From assembly GCF_000246855.1 (NCBI RefSeq), contig NC_016609.1:7266744-7330743 (forward strand): a stretch of 64,000 nucleotides of DNA, written 5' to 3'. The translations under genes were made by a program, and so were the position numbers. A model generated the notes under the pieces. The model was given only the letters and a program-made list of their open reading frames with translations. It made no database searches and had not been told where the DNA came from. Each line of letters begins with the position of its first letter. Position 1 is the first letter of the stretch. This document shows positions 43,687 to 51,163 of the stretch, piece by piece. Source of the DNA: Niastella koreensis GR20-10. GTDB taxonomy: Bacteria; Bacteroidota; Bacteroidia; Chitinophagales; Chitinophagaceae.

Positions 43687-44226
43687 TTAGAATTCAATAA
43701 ATTCAGCCGGCACATGATCGGTTAGCCAAACCCCATTGGCCGACAGGTAAAAAACAAAGCCCTTTTCATACATAGCCAGGGCCTGAATAACCAGCACTAC
43801 CGGTTTGCCATGTCGCCCGCCTACGTTTTTGGCGGTCCCTTCTTCTGCTGACAAATGCAGATGCTGCCGCTCCATTCTAACCAATCCCTTCTCTTTAATA
43901 ATGGGCAGGTTGGTAATTGCCGTACCATGATACAGGATCGCTGGTGGCGCCTGCGGTGGCAGATTCAGGTCTACTTCTATAGTATGTCCCTGACTGGCAC
44001 GAATGCGGGTTTTATCTTCGTTAAAAGCAAACCGCTTTTTATCATTTGTTTCTACTACTGTATCCAGCATGGGAAAGTCAAGACGAATACCTTTCTTATT
44101 AATTTTCTCAATCAGTTCTGCTACATCGGCCCATCCTTCTTCGTCGAGGGTAAGGCCTATCTGCTCTGGTCCATGCCGTAGCACCAGGCTCAAAAATTTA
44201 CTTATGTGTTTTAGTTGTTTTTCCAT
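43687..44226 (-). CDS. kptA: RNA 2'-phosphotransferase, Tpt1/KptA family
   Basis: About 179 residues from the ATG at 44226 (MEKQLKHISKFLSLVLRHGP). Conserved motifs include 'SKFLSLVLRH', 'LDEEGWADVAELI', 'RFAFNEDKTRIRASQGHT' (phosphate-binding Arg), 'ILYHGTAITNLPIIKEKGL', and 'RQHLHLSAEEGTA' with the catalytic-site His. The enzyme transfers an RNA 2'-phosphate to NAD, giving ADP-ribose 1''-2''-cyclic phosphate and nicotinamide, and relatives can ADP-ribosylate RNA or DNA ends. The nicotinamide is the substrate of the NAMPT gene in this operon, and the ADP-ribose products fit the neighbouring hydrolases, which is the strongest contextual hint for a joint pathway. Confidence 0.92.
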   Translation of the reverse strand: MEKQLKHISKFLSLVLRHGPEQIGLTLDEEGWADVAELIEKINKKGIRLDFPMLDTVVETNDKKRFAFNEDKTRIRASQGHTIEVDLNLPPQAPPAILYHGTAITNLPIIKEKGLVRMERQHLHLSAEEGTAKNVGGRHGKPVVLVIQALAMYEKGFVFYLSANGVWLTDHVPAEFIEF

Positions 44227-44236
44227 AAACTTCACT

Positions 44237-45196
44237 TTACAGACCTATTGCTTTCGATAACCGGTCGCAGAGGTCTCTTATTTCATTGCTTCTTTGTACC
44301 TGTTCGATCCATTTTTCAGGGATGGAGTCAAACCCGTAATATAAACCAGCCAACCCGCCTGTTACCGCTGCAGTGGTATCGGCATCATCACCCAGGTTCA
44401 CGGCCGTTAATACGGCTTCTTTGTAATTGTTTGTTTTCATAAAACAATACATAGCGGCCTGAATGGTGTGCCGGGCATGGTGAATGGTGTTAATTGAATC
44501 TTCGCTACGACTTGTAATATCCTCACCGATCAATGGCTTCAATACCTCCTTATCATTCTGACCAATATCGAGGTGCGCAATAAATGCTGACACATTTTTC
44601 GCGACATTGGCATAAGCCGTTTGCTTATCACTTCCATTCAATAATTCCAGGGCAAACTCCAGGAAATAAAAACAAGACAGTATTGTTTGATAACTTCCAT
44701 GGGTTATACAGGCAACTTCCTTAACTAACTCATAGCGCGTTTGTAGAGGATAATCCCGGATATAAAACAGCAAAGGCAGCATGCGCATCAATGAGCCATT
44801 GCCGGTGCAATTCACATCATAATTACCTGACTCCTTCGGGGATACACCATCCCGTAACCGGCTAATGGAGTCTTCGGTTGATTTACCAACCCCAAACACG
44901 GTCCCCCCGGCTGTCCAGTAACCTTCAAAAAAATAGCTCACAAACCGCGCTGCTATATCATCCAGGTTGTACCCATGGCATAATGACTCGGCCAGGCAAA
45001 ACGTGAGGGAACTATCGTCGGAGAAAGTACCCAGTGGCTGATTATGCCCTTTATAGTCATCAGGCCCATTATAGTTAGTGAAATCCATAACAGGATTTTG
45101 TTTCAATACGTCCCGCTTTATCATTTCAACTGGTACACCTAGTGCATCGCCAATAGCCAGTCCGAATAAAGCGCCGTGAACAGGGTATGGTTTCAT
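44237..45196 (-). CDS. ADP-ribosylglycohydrolase, copy 1
   Basis: 319 residues. The same blocks as copy 2 are seen: 'GALFGLAIGDALGVPVEM', 'LGTFSDDSSLTFCLAESL', 'GNGSLMRMLPLLFY', 'VNLGDDADTTAAVTGGLAGLYYG'. Close similarity over the full length shows a local duplication, after which kptA came to lie between the copies (or the duplication spanned it). It overlaps the upstream NADAR gene by 1 nt. Having two such hydrolases side by side suggests different linkages or targets (inference). Confidence 0.9.
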   Translation of the reverse strand: MKPYPVHGALFGLAIGDALGVPVEMIKRDVLKQNPVMDFTNYNGPDDYKGHNQPLGTFSDDSSLTFCLAESLCHGYNLDDIAARFVSYFFEGYWTAGGTVFGVGKSTEDSISRLRDGVSPKESGNYDVNCTGNGSLMRMLPLLFYIRDYPLQTRYELVKEVACITHGSYQTILSCFYFLEFALELLNGSDKQTAYANVAKNVSAFIAHLDIGQNDKEVLKPLIGEDITSRSEDSINTIHHARHTIQAAMYCFMKTNNYKEAVLTAVNLGDDADTTAAVTGGLAGLYYGFDSIPEKWIEQVQRSNEIRDLCDRLSKAIGL

Positions 45197-45747
45197 TAAT
45201 TTGCTTTTAATTTATCGCGTGCTTCCATCAGGGCAAAACCCAGCCAGTTTTTTCCCCGCCAGGTATGCGGGTTCTGGGCTTTTGCATTATCCTGACCCAG
45301 GCCTATACCCCAGATGCAGTCACGCGGACTTGCTTCTACTATTATTGTGTTGCCGGTAGTCATCAGGAAGTTCTTCATTGCTTCATGCTGTGAGAACTTA
45401 TGCACGTTGCCTTCCACCACAATATGATAAGCTTTCGCATCCCATATTGTTTTATCAAAATTGCGAACGGTTCTTCCCAATGCTTTTGCGGTGCCTGGTT
45501 TTGGCGTTTTCAGAATTTCAGCCAATGCTGCTGAATCTTTAAACAACCTGGCTTTTTCCGCCATCATCCAGTGCTCTGCCGTTGGGTATACAATGCCCTC
45601 TACCGTAAAGGCTGCAGAAAACCACTGGCTCAAACAGGATTTATCCGTTGCCCCGGGAATTTTGGGTGTATGACCCCAGAAGAAATAGTACTTCACTTCT
45701 GTTCCTTTTGCTATTTGTTCTTTTAACCAGTCTATTGAATATTTCAT
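45196..45747 (-). CDS. NADAR-family protein (YbiA-like)
   Basis: 183 residues. Hallmarks are 'LSQWFSAAFTVEGIVYPTAEHWMMAEKARLF', 'LKTPKPGTAKALGRTVRNFDKTIWD', 'NVHKFSQHEAMKNFLMTTGNTIIVEASPRDCIWGIGLGQDNAKAQNPHTWRGKNWLGFALMEARDKL'. NADAR proteins were named from NAD/ADP-ribose gene neighbourhoods. Some members remove ADP-ribose from guanine bases of nucleic acids, and others (YbiA) cleave riboflavin pathway intermediates. This context favours ADP-ribose processing over the riboflavin role. It overlaps copy 1 of the ADP-ribosylglycohydrolase by 1 nt. Confidence 0.88.
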   Translation of the reverse strand: MKYSIDWLKEQIAKGTEVKYYFFWGHTPKIPGATDKSCLSQWFSAAFTVEGIVYPTAEHWMMAEKARLFKDSAALAEILKTPKPGTAKALGRTVRNFDKTIWDAKAYHIVVEGNVHKFSQHEAMKNFLMTTGNTIIVEASPRDCIWGIGLGQDNAKAQNPHTWRGKNWLGFALMEARDKLKAN

Positions 45748-45780
45748 CTTATTTCATTTACAGATCATATACCGTTACAG

Positions 45781-46623
45781 CTATTCCTTTGGCTGCCAGT
45801 TAAATCTTCTTCTGAACGGCTCTATCATTTCCTCTTTATTTGTTTTCACTGCAAACACTACCCGTTGAAACTGGTTGGCGAATTTTCCGGTAAGCGCCTC
45901 CAGGAACAATTGGGAAATGTCTGCCGGGTTATTCCTGAATACGCCACAACCCCAGGCGCCCAGCACCAGTGTGGTGTGTTGCTTGTTCAAGCAAAGCGCT
46001 AACAGTTTTTCAATCCGTACGCGCATCACGGCAATTATCTTATCGGCTTTACCATCTTCATCGCGCATGATAACACCTGCATTCACAGCCGGCGAGGTAA
46101 TTATAGTTACACATACCGGTTCATTCAGCGTCTGCCCGTCCTCATCTTTTATAATGGGCACTGCCGGGGAATAGATCATCGTATCGGAATACAAACCCGT
46201 ATCCAACTTTCTGTGATAGGTGTAATACCCTTCCATCGCAGTCAACAAACTGGGATACAAACCACTTGCCCGGGCTATACATTCTTCCTGGGCCAGCGCA
46301 CCACCGAGAAAGCCACCTCCCGGATTTTTTGCGGAAGCGAAGTTCAACGCCATTACATCATGCACCCCTTCACTTACCAGGCGGCGGGCTGCGTCGCACG
46401 TGGTTTCATTGGTTACTTCGTATTGGGTTTGAAAGCTGTTTTCTTTTTTTGTGTTGTTCAACAGCGTTTCCAACGCTTCAGGTTTGAACAACTGTGTGTT
46501 ATCTACTGCGTTCTTTTGGATAAGCGTCAGGTCTACTTTTTCGCCCTGGCTATTATTGTAAAATCCTTTCTCCAGAATCTCCAGTGTATCTTTTGCGATT
46601 TCAATTCTTCTGCTTTGTCTCAT
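45781..46623 (-). CDS. TIGR02452-family PARG/macro-domain-like protein
   Basis: 280 residues. It starts 'MRQSRRIEIAKDTLEIL', typical of the TIGR02452 (DUF2263) family. The key segment 'ALNFASAKNPGGGFLGGALAQEECIARASGLYPSLL' has the GGG-QEE signature of poly(ADP-ribose) glycohydrolase catalytic loops, with the paired Glu. 'VITSPAVNAGVIM' and 'VLGAWGCGVFRNNPADISQLFLEAL' match macro-domain phosphate loops. The likely reaction is hydrolysis of an ADP-ribose linkage. It is 33 nt upstream of the NADAR gene and 11 nt downstream of the NAMPT gene. Confidence 0.88.
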   Translation of the reverse strand: MRQSRRIEIAKDTLEILEKGFYNNSQGEKVDLTLIQKNAVDNTQLFKPEALETLLNNTKKENSFQTQYEVTNETTCDAARRLVSEGVHDVMALNFASAKNPGGGFLGGALAQEECIARASGLYPSLLTAMEGYYTYHRKLDTGLYSDTMIYSPAVPIIKDEDGQTLNEPVCVTIITSPAVNAGVIMRDEDGKADKIIAVMRVRIEKLLALCLNKQHTTLVLGAWGCGVFRNNPADISQLFLEALTGKFANQFQRVVFAVKTNKEEMIEPFRRRFNWQPKE

Positions 46624-46634
46624 AATTTCTTTTT

Positions 46635-48074
46635 TTACGATATCAGTTGCACCGCCGTAACAACCGCCCTTTCCTTTATCTCTTCAAAACTGCTGGTGTT
46701 CATGATGGCACCATTCTCAAACACCGTTATCATCTGGTCCTCATATCCGGTGGGGGTTTCTTTTCTTACGGTTTGAAAGCCTTCATCGGTGCGAATTAAT
46801 TTTAATTGTCCGGCTTTTGATTTTTTAAATGATTGTACCAGTTTGCCATGGGTATCCAGTTCCACCGGGTGTTTCTGTACATCTACTGGTTTACCATTTA
46901 TTTCGGCATAAGAGCATTTAAAGGCAAATTTTTGTGTATCACGATCTACCTTTTGTAATAAGGCGCCACCCATACCCAGCACCAGGTTTTCGGCACTGAT
47001 GCCATTTACTTTCAACGCGCCATAAATGCTGCGGATGGCCGGTACGTTTACTCCATCACCCTGGATCACGCGTACCTGTGGGGGTAATACTTTATACCCC
47101 TTTTTATTGATGGTATAGCCGAATTTGGTAAATAAAATATCAAACACTCTCAGCAGGGTGAAAACAGGGTCGCCGCTATCCGGACGAATTACCAATACTC
47201 CATCCCTGCTTAATACCAGGTCTTTTAATTCTGTTCCCCAGTATTCGCTGCAGGCCCTGAAGATGTCGAACGAGTCAGATACACAGGCTACCACCCCGGT
47301 GGGGAAAGTTTTTAAAATGTGTTTGAATACTTCCAGCTCGCCTTCTTCGCCTAACAGGGTACAAACCGAGTGCTCGGTAGCCGGTACTGACAAGCCATAT
47401 ACTTTTTGTGCATCGTAATACCTTTTTGCCATCATACTCCCCATCAGGGTATCACTGCCCCTGAAGCTGATCAGGTGAGCCGCGCCACCTAAGCCAGCAC
47501 TTTCAACAGAGCTTACCCCGCGGAAACCAAAGTCGTTCAACACAAAGTCAATGCCTGCTTTTGATTCTTCTGAAGCGGTTTCTTCAAAATATTCCTCTAC
47601 GATCTTTCTTACCTCGCGCGATACAGTTGCCACTGTACAGGGGTACCAAACCTGCATCAACAGGGTTTCTAAAAAGTTCGATAACCAGAAACATTCAGGG
47701 TCGGTATTCTCGATGGTCATCAGCACATTGTTAACGGGTACTACCGTTCCTTCGGGTACTGCTTTTATGCGAACCGGTAACCGGCCATTGTATTTTTCCA
47801 GGATGTAATCGAACTTACTGCGATCGAATACATCGGTCCTTCCAAATACCTGGGTTAAAAATTCTTCTGCTTCATCGATCTTTTCTTTGGTGATCACCTG
47901 GCCTTCCAGGTAATATTTCAGAAAATATTGCAACCCAAAGAAGGTGGTTTCATCAAATTGTCCACCCCGGCTTTCGAGATAAGAATAGATCTTAGTGGTT
48001 CCGGGATAGTATAATTTATGGTGAGAATATTTATAAGCGTCGGCGAGTAATACAAAGTTCTCTTGCGTTTTCAT
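46635..48074 (-). CDS. nadV: Nicotinamide phosphoribosyltransferase (NAMPT/NadV type)
   Basis: 479 residues. The start 'NFVLLADAYKYSHHKLYYPGTTKIYSYLESRGG' and the blocks 'DFGFRGVSSVESAGLGGAAHLISFRGSDTLMG', 'PATEHSVC', 'VSDSFDIFRACSEYWG' and 'VIRPDSGDPV' define the NAMPT/NadV group as opposed to the nicotinate-specific PncB. It makes nicotinamide mononucleotide from nicotinamide and PRPP, recycling nicotinamide released by ADP-ribosyl transfer and KptA-type reactions. It follows the NMNAT-Nudix gene by 18 nt, so two successive NAD-salvage steps are coupled. Confidence 0.92.
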   Translation of the reverse strand: MKTQENFVLLADAYKYSHHKLYYPGTTKIYSYLESRGGQFDETTFFGLQYFLKYYLEGQVITKEKIDEAEEFLTQVFGRTDVFDRSKFDYILEKYNGRLPVRIKAVPEGTVVPVNNVLMTIENTDPECFWLSNFLETLLMQVWYPCTVATVSREVRKIVEEYFEETASEESKAGIDFVLNDFGFRGVSSVESAGLGGAAHLISFRGSDTLMGSMMAKRYYDAQKVYGLSVPATEHSVCTLLGEEGELEVFKHILKTFPTGVVACVSDSFDIFRACSEYWGTELKDLVLSRDGVLVIRPDSGDPVFTLLRVFDILFTKFGYTINKKGYKVLPPQVRVIQGDGVNVPAIRSIYGALKVNGISAENLVLGMGGALLQKVDRDTQKFAFKCSYAEINGKPVDVQKHPVELDTHGKLVQSFKKSKAGQLKLIRTDEGFQTVRKETPTGYEDQMITVFENGAIMNTSSFEEIKERAVVTAVQLIS

Positions 48075-48092
48075 ATGATGTTCAGTTTAAAA

Positions 48093-48989
48093 TTATCCTT
48101 TTAAATTGCTTAATAATAAATTTACCAGTACGTGGTGTTCTTTTACAATGGCTCCCTGCTGCATCATTGCCTGCAATTCCTTTACCGGGAACCAGCCCAG
48201 CTCTTTCAGGTCGTCGTTTGCTTTTGCATGTCCAAACACCCATTGGGTTTTAAAGAACAGCGTCATGATCTTATCTTCTTCAGAACGATAGCGCCAGTCG
48301 TCTATTTTGGCAGAACCCACATATTGCATGGCATTTATTTCCAGGTCACCGCATTCTTCCTGTAATTCCCGGCGGGCTGCGGTTTCATAATTATCGTCTG
48401 TAGGGTCAGTAAATCCACCAGGAAAACGCCATTCGGGCGCGTTGTGCTTTTTCCCTAACAATACCTGGGTATCATTTTCTTTCAGGACAGCTATATCAAC
48501 TGTAGGATAAACTTTTGAATAGGTATTCTGAAAGGCATAATTGATGCCCATCCTGAAATCGACAGAATCAAGCACTTTATCGCTGTTCTCATTGCGGATG
48601 GCCGTGGCTGAATGCTCGCCAAATTCAGGCAGGGCGACTGTTTGTAAATGTCCCTTATAATAAGGCATAAAGCTATCGCGGCTTCCGTACAGGATAAACG
48701 GTTCTGAAGGGAAGGTATTTTGTAACAGGGTGTCCAGGTTTTTGCTCCAGGTTTCATCGGAAGGGTGATCGCTCAGGGGTAAGACCATCAGTTCGGGGGC
48801 ATACTGTTTTAACAATCTTTCCCGGGTATAAAAATCGAATGGGTTGCGACGGCTGCCTTTTACGGGGGATACGCCCAGTACGATTACTATTTTATTGTGT
48901 TTCGAGCGAATTTCGTCGATTAAATATTTATGACCTTCATGGAGGTACGGGGTCTGAAAACGTGCGATAATAACACCAGTTGCTTTCAT
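48093..48989 (-). CDS. Bifunctional NMN adenylyltransferase / Nudix hydrolase (NadM-Nudix)
   Basis: 298 residues. The N-terminal nucleotidyltransferase has 'IARFQTPYLHEGHKYLI' (with the HxGH motif) and 'GVSPVKGSRRNPFDFYTRERLLKQY'. The C-terminal Nudix domain (~160-298) has the box 'GGFTDPTDDNYETAARRELQEECGDL', in which the first acidic position is Asp rather than Glu. Relatives join NMN to ATP to form NAD and hydrolyse ADP-ribose, so both making NAD and clearing its breakdown product are in one protein. It is the first gene of the operon; the ATG follows directly after the operator at 48990-49010, giving a very short leader. Confidence 0.9.
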   Translation of the reverse strand: MKATGVIIARFQTPYLHEGHKYLIDEIRSKHNKIVIVLGVSPVKGSRRNPFDFYTRERLLKQYAPELMVLPLSDHPSDETWSKNLDTLLQNTFPSEPFILYGSRDSFMPYYKGHLQTVALPEFGEHSATAIRNENSDKVLDSVDFRMGINYAFQNTYSKVYPTVDIAVLKENDTQVLLGKKHNAPEWRFPGGFTDPTDDNYETAARRELQEECGDLEINAMQYVGSAKIDDWRYRSEEDKIMTLFFKTQWVFGHAKANDDLKELGWFPVKELQAMMQQGAIVKEHHVLVNLLLSNLKG

Positions 48990-49010
48990 TTTGCGTTATT
49001 TATACGCAAA
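48990..49010. promoter_or_regulatory. Operator 1 of the NAD/ADP-ribose operon (NrtR-like site)
   Basis: TTTGCGT-TATTTAT-ACGCAAA, perfect 7-bp arms. It overlaps the -7 promoter element and the predicted transcription start, and ends one nucleotide before the start codon. Its centre is 50 bp (about five helical turns) from operator 2. Confidence 0.7.
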
Positions 49011-49038
49011 TTTATGTCGCAGAACTGGAATATCCAAA
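49007..49038 (-). promoter_or_regulatory. Bacteroidota-type promoter of the NAD/ADP-ribose operon
   Basis: On the minus strand: TTTG (49038-49035), 20 nt, TAAATTTG (49014-49007), matching the -33 TTTG / -7 TAnnTTTG consensus. The expected start is ~10 nt upstream of the ATG at 48989. The -33 box touches operator 2 and the -7 box overlaps operator 1. Confidence 0.7.
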
Positions 49039-49062
49039 TTTTGCGTAATAATCACGCAAAAT
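49038..49062. promoter_or_regulatory. Operator 2 of the NAD/ADP-ribose operon (NrtR-like site)
   Basis: Perfect 9-bp arms ATTTTGCGT and ACGCAAAAT around AATAATC. It shares the TTTGCGT-N7-ACGCAAA rule with operator 1 and covers the -33 side of the promoter. It lies two nucleotides before the 3' end of the neighbouring gene at 49065. Confidence 0.7.
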
Positions 49063-49064
49063 AA

Positions 49065-51071
49065 TTATTCCCCCCTTTCCCAGTGATGATAGAGTACCCT
49101 TACAAGCCCCTGGATCAGCCTTGCCCTGTTCTCTTCTTTCAGGAAACCGGGGTATACATCTTTTATGAATTGCCTTATTTCATAAGCCGTACTAACTGAA
49201 TATAAATCATTCAGCTTTACCTGCCAGGGACAATAAAATCCGTTGGAATAATATTCTTCATTATTAAATTTCAACTCTTCCCCATTGCTATTCACGAATT
49301 TAATGTCATACCAATTGTGAATGGTGCTTGAGTTCTCTTGCATAAGAAAATACCAGTTCGTTAATTCCGGGCTCATTGTTTTAACGCTGTCAACCAGGGC
49401 CATCAGTTTGGTGAAATCCGGATTTTCAATTTCCCATCTGGGATACTCTTCTTCCTTACCAGCCTCGTACGTGGATTTAAACTTCAAAATGCTACGCTTA
49501 CAGGAGTCATAGTCCTCACGGGTAAACCCGAGTTCATCAGCTCTTACCTGCTTTGAATAAATAGCAGGTATTTTTTGTACAAATCCGGTTACTTTACGCT
49601 GGTCTATACTATCCGGATAATCCTTTGCAAAACGCTCCCCCGCAGAACCACTCCCGTACCTGTTGGACATTACAAATTGGTTATCGTAAAGGGTATAGAC
49701 CATACTTTCTTCACCAACTCTGGCACAACTTCCATAGCCTCTTGTAAAAATTATTTTTTGGATCCCAATTGAGCTAAAATCCCGGATCACTTTTGCCCCG
49801 TTCAATTTCCATAGTCTTTTACCTAGAATATTGTAATAAAATACCGAGTCGCCGCGGCTGAACAAAATAACATCAGTATTCTTCACTGCTAAAGACCCGC
49901 CGTCTGTTGAAAAGGGTAAAGTAAATGCATACTCCCATTTTTGTTCACGCTTTGTATAAACCACATTTCCAATATTGCCCATCACGCACCCGTAATATTT
50001 ATAATTATAACCGAACTTAACTGGCTCACCGGTTGCCGCTTCATCGGTATATAAAGGCGTTTCAACAAGCTGGTTACTGTTATTTACCTGCCATAATTTA
50101 TTTCTTCCCAACACATATAAGCAGCCATTTTTACAAGTGATAAAATAAGGGTGGCTGATACTGTCATATGATATTACAGGATGCAGTTCATTATCACACT
50201 TTACAATACTTCCATTGTTATGATAAAAAAACAAAGCGCTGTTCTCAGGATCGGTATAAAAACCTTTATACTCCGGCAGCCGTTTCCATTGTATCTTATG
50301 GATATCTGAATAATATACCTGGTTCTCCTGCTGTACCAGCAGGTAGTTTTTAAAAATAGCCACCTGATTGATAGGCACTGCCATACTATCCTCTTTATTG
50401 GATTCATTTATCCGGATATGTATTCCCTGGCTGTATGGGGTTGGAATTATCGTCCAGCTTTTACAATTATCATTCGTATACGCCAGTTTATTCCGCCGTG
50501 ATCCTATAATGCCTGCACTTTTGTTGAAAAAGATTCTTGAAAAAGACTGATAACTGTCCGCACTATCATAAGGAACGGTAAGCTGCTTCCAGGTAAAACC
50601 ATAATCTTTTGTATAGGCAAGATCTTTGTCTCGAATGCTTAGCCACGCTTCGCCGTTATCGAGGAAGGAAGCGGCATCTATGGGCCCCTCGGACCCAAAT
50701 TTCACCAACTGCCAGTTTTTACCCCCATCTGTTGTATGGTAAATTTCATCTGACCTATTATGGCTATTATATACTACTCCCGAAACAAATGCGGTATCTG
50801 CGTTAAAGTAACAGATGTTAAATATTCTAACCTTATCACTAGGTCCCTTAACAGCTTCATCAACATAGGTTGTATGCCAGCTCCCGTTTGCCTGGTCGGC
50901 GAATGCAACTTCTCCAGCCACAGTAGTTATGGCCAGCTGCCCGTTTTTATTAGCCGCCAGCGCATAATGATGATCAGAAAATTTCAATAAAGACTTCCCA
51001 TTCGTTTGGGCAAATGAAGGATTCAACAGGAAGATAAATGCGATCAATAAGGGTAATACAGGGGCTTTCAT
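49065..51071 (-). CDS. Secreted BNR/YCF48-like beta-propeller protein, copy 1
   Basis: About 668 residues from the ATG at 51071 (MKAPVLPLLIAFIFLLNPSFAQ), giving a clean signal peptide. The N-terminal ~220 residues contain Asp-box-like turns 'IYHTTDGGKNWQLVKFG', 'AYTKDYGFTWKQLTVP' and 'AYTNDNCKSWTIIPTP', spaced as in propellers of the YCF48/sialidase type. The middle continues with strand repeats and the last ~180 residues form a helical domain ('RADELGFTREDYDSCKRSILKFKSTYEAGKEEEYPRW'). No T9SS sorting domain is seen, so it stays in the periplasm or is surface-bound by other means. Function unknown. It is a paralogue of the next gene upstream. Confidence 0.75.
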   Translation of the reverse strand: MKAPVLPLLIAFIFLLNPSFAQTNGKSLLKFSDHHYALAANKNGQLAITTVAGEVAFADQANGSWHTTYVDEAVKGPSDKVRIFNICYFNADTAFVSGVVYNSHNRSDEIYHTTDGGKNWQLVKFGSEGPIDAASFLDNGEAWLSIRDKDLAYTKDYGFTWKQLTVPYDSADSYQSFSRIFFNKSAGIIGSRRNKLAYTNDNCKSWTIIPTPYSQGIHIRINESNKEDSMAVPINQVAIFKNYLLVQQENQVYYSDIHKIQWKRLPEYKGFYTDPENSALFFYHNNGSIVKCDNELHPVISYDSISHPYFITCKNGCLYVLGRNKLWQVNNSNQLVETPLYTDEAATGEPVKFGYNYKYYGCVMGNIGNVVYTKREQKWEYAFTLPFSTDGGSLAVKNTDVILFSRGDSVFYYNILGKRLWKLNGAKVIRDFSSIGIQKIIFTRGYGSCARVGEESMVYTLYDNQFVMSNRYGSGSAGERFAKDYPDSIDQRKVTGFVQKIPAIYSKQVRADELGFTREDYDSCKRSILKFKSTYEAGKEEEYPRWEIENPDFTKLMALVDSVKTMSPELTNWYFLMQENSSTIHNWYDIKFVNSNGEELKFNNEEYYSNGFYCPWQVKLNDLYSVSTAYEIRQFIKDVYPGFLKEENRARLIQGLVRVLYHHWERGE

Positions 51072-51163
51072 ACAATGGATTAGATGGAACAACTGGTAAA
51101 ATACATCACCTGCGTCTATCCATCAAGTAGCCGGGGTTATTTTTTTATCGCCAGGTATAACAA

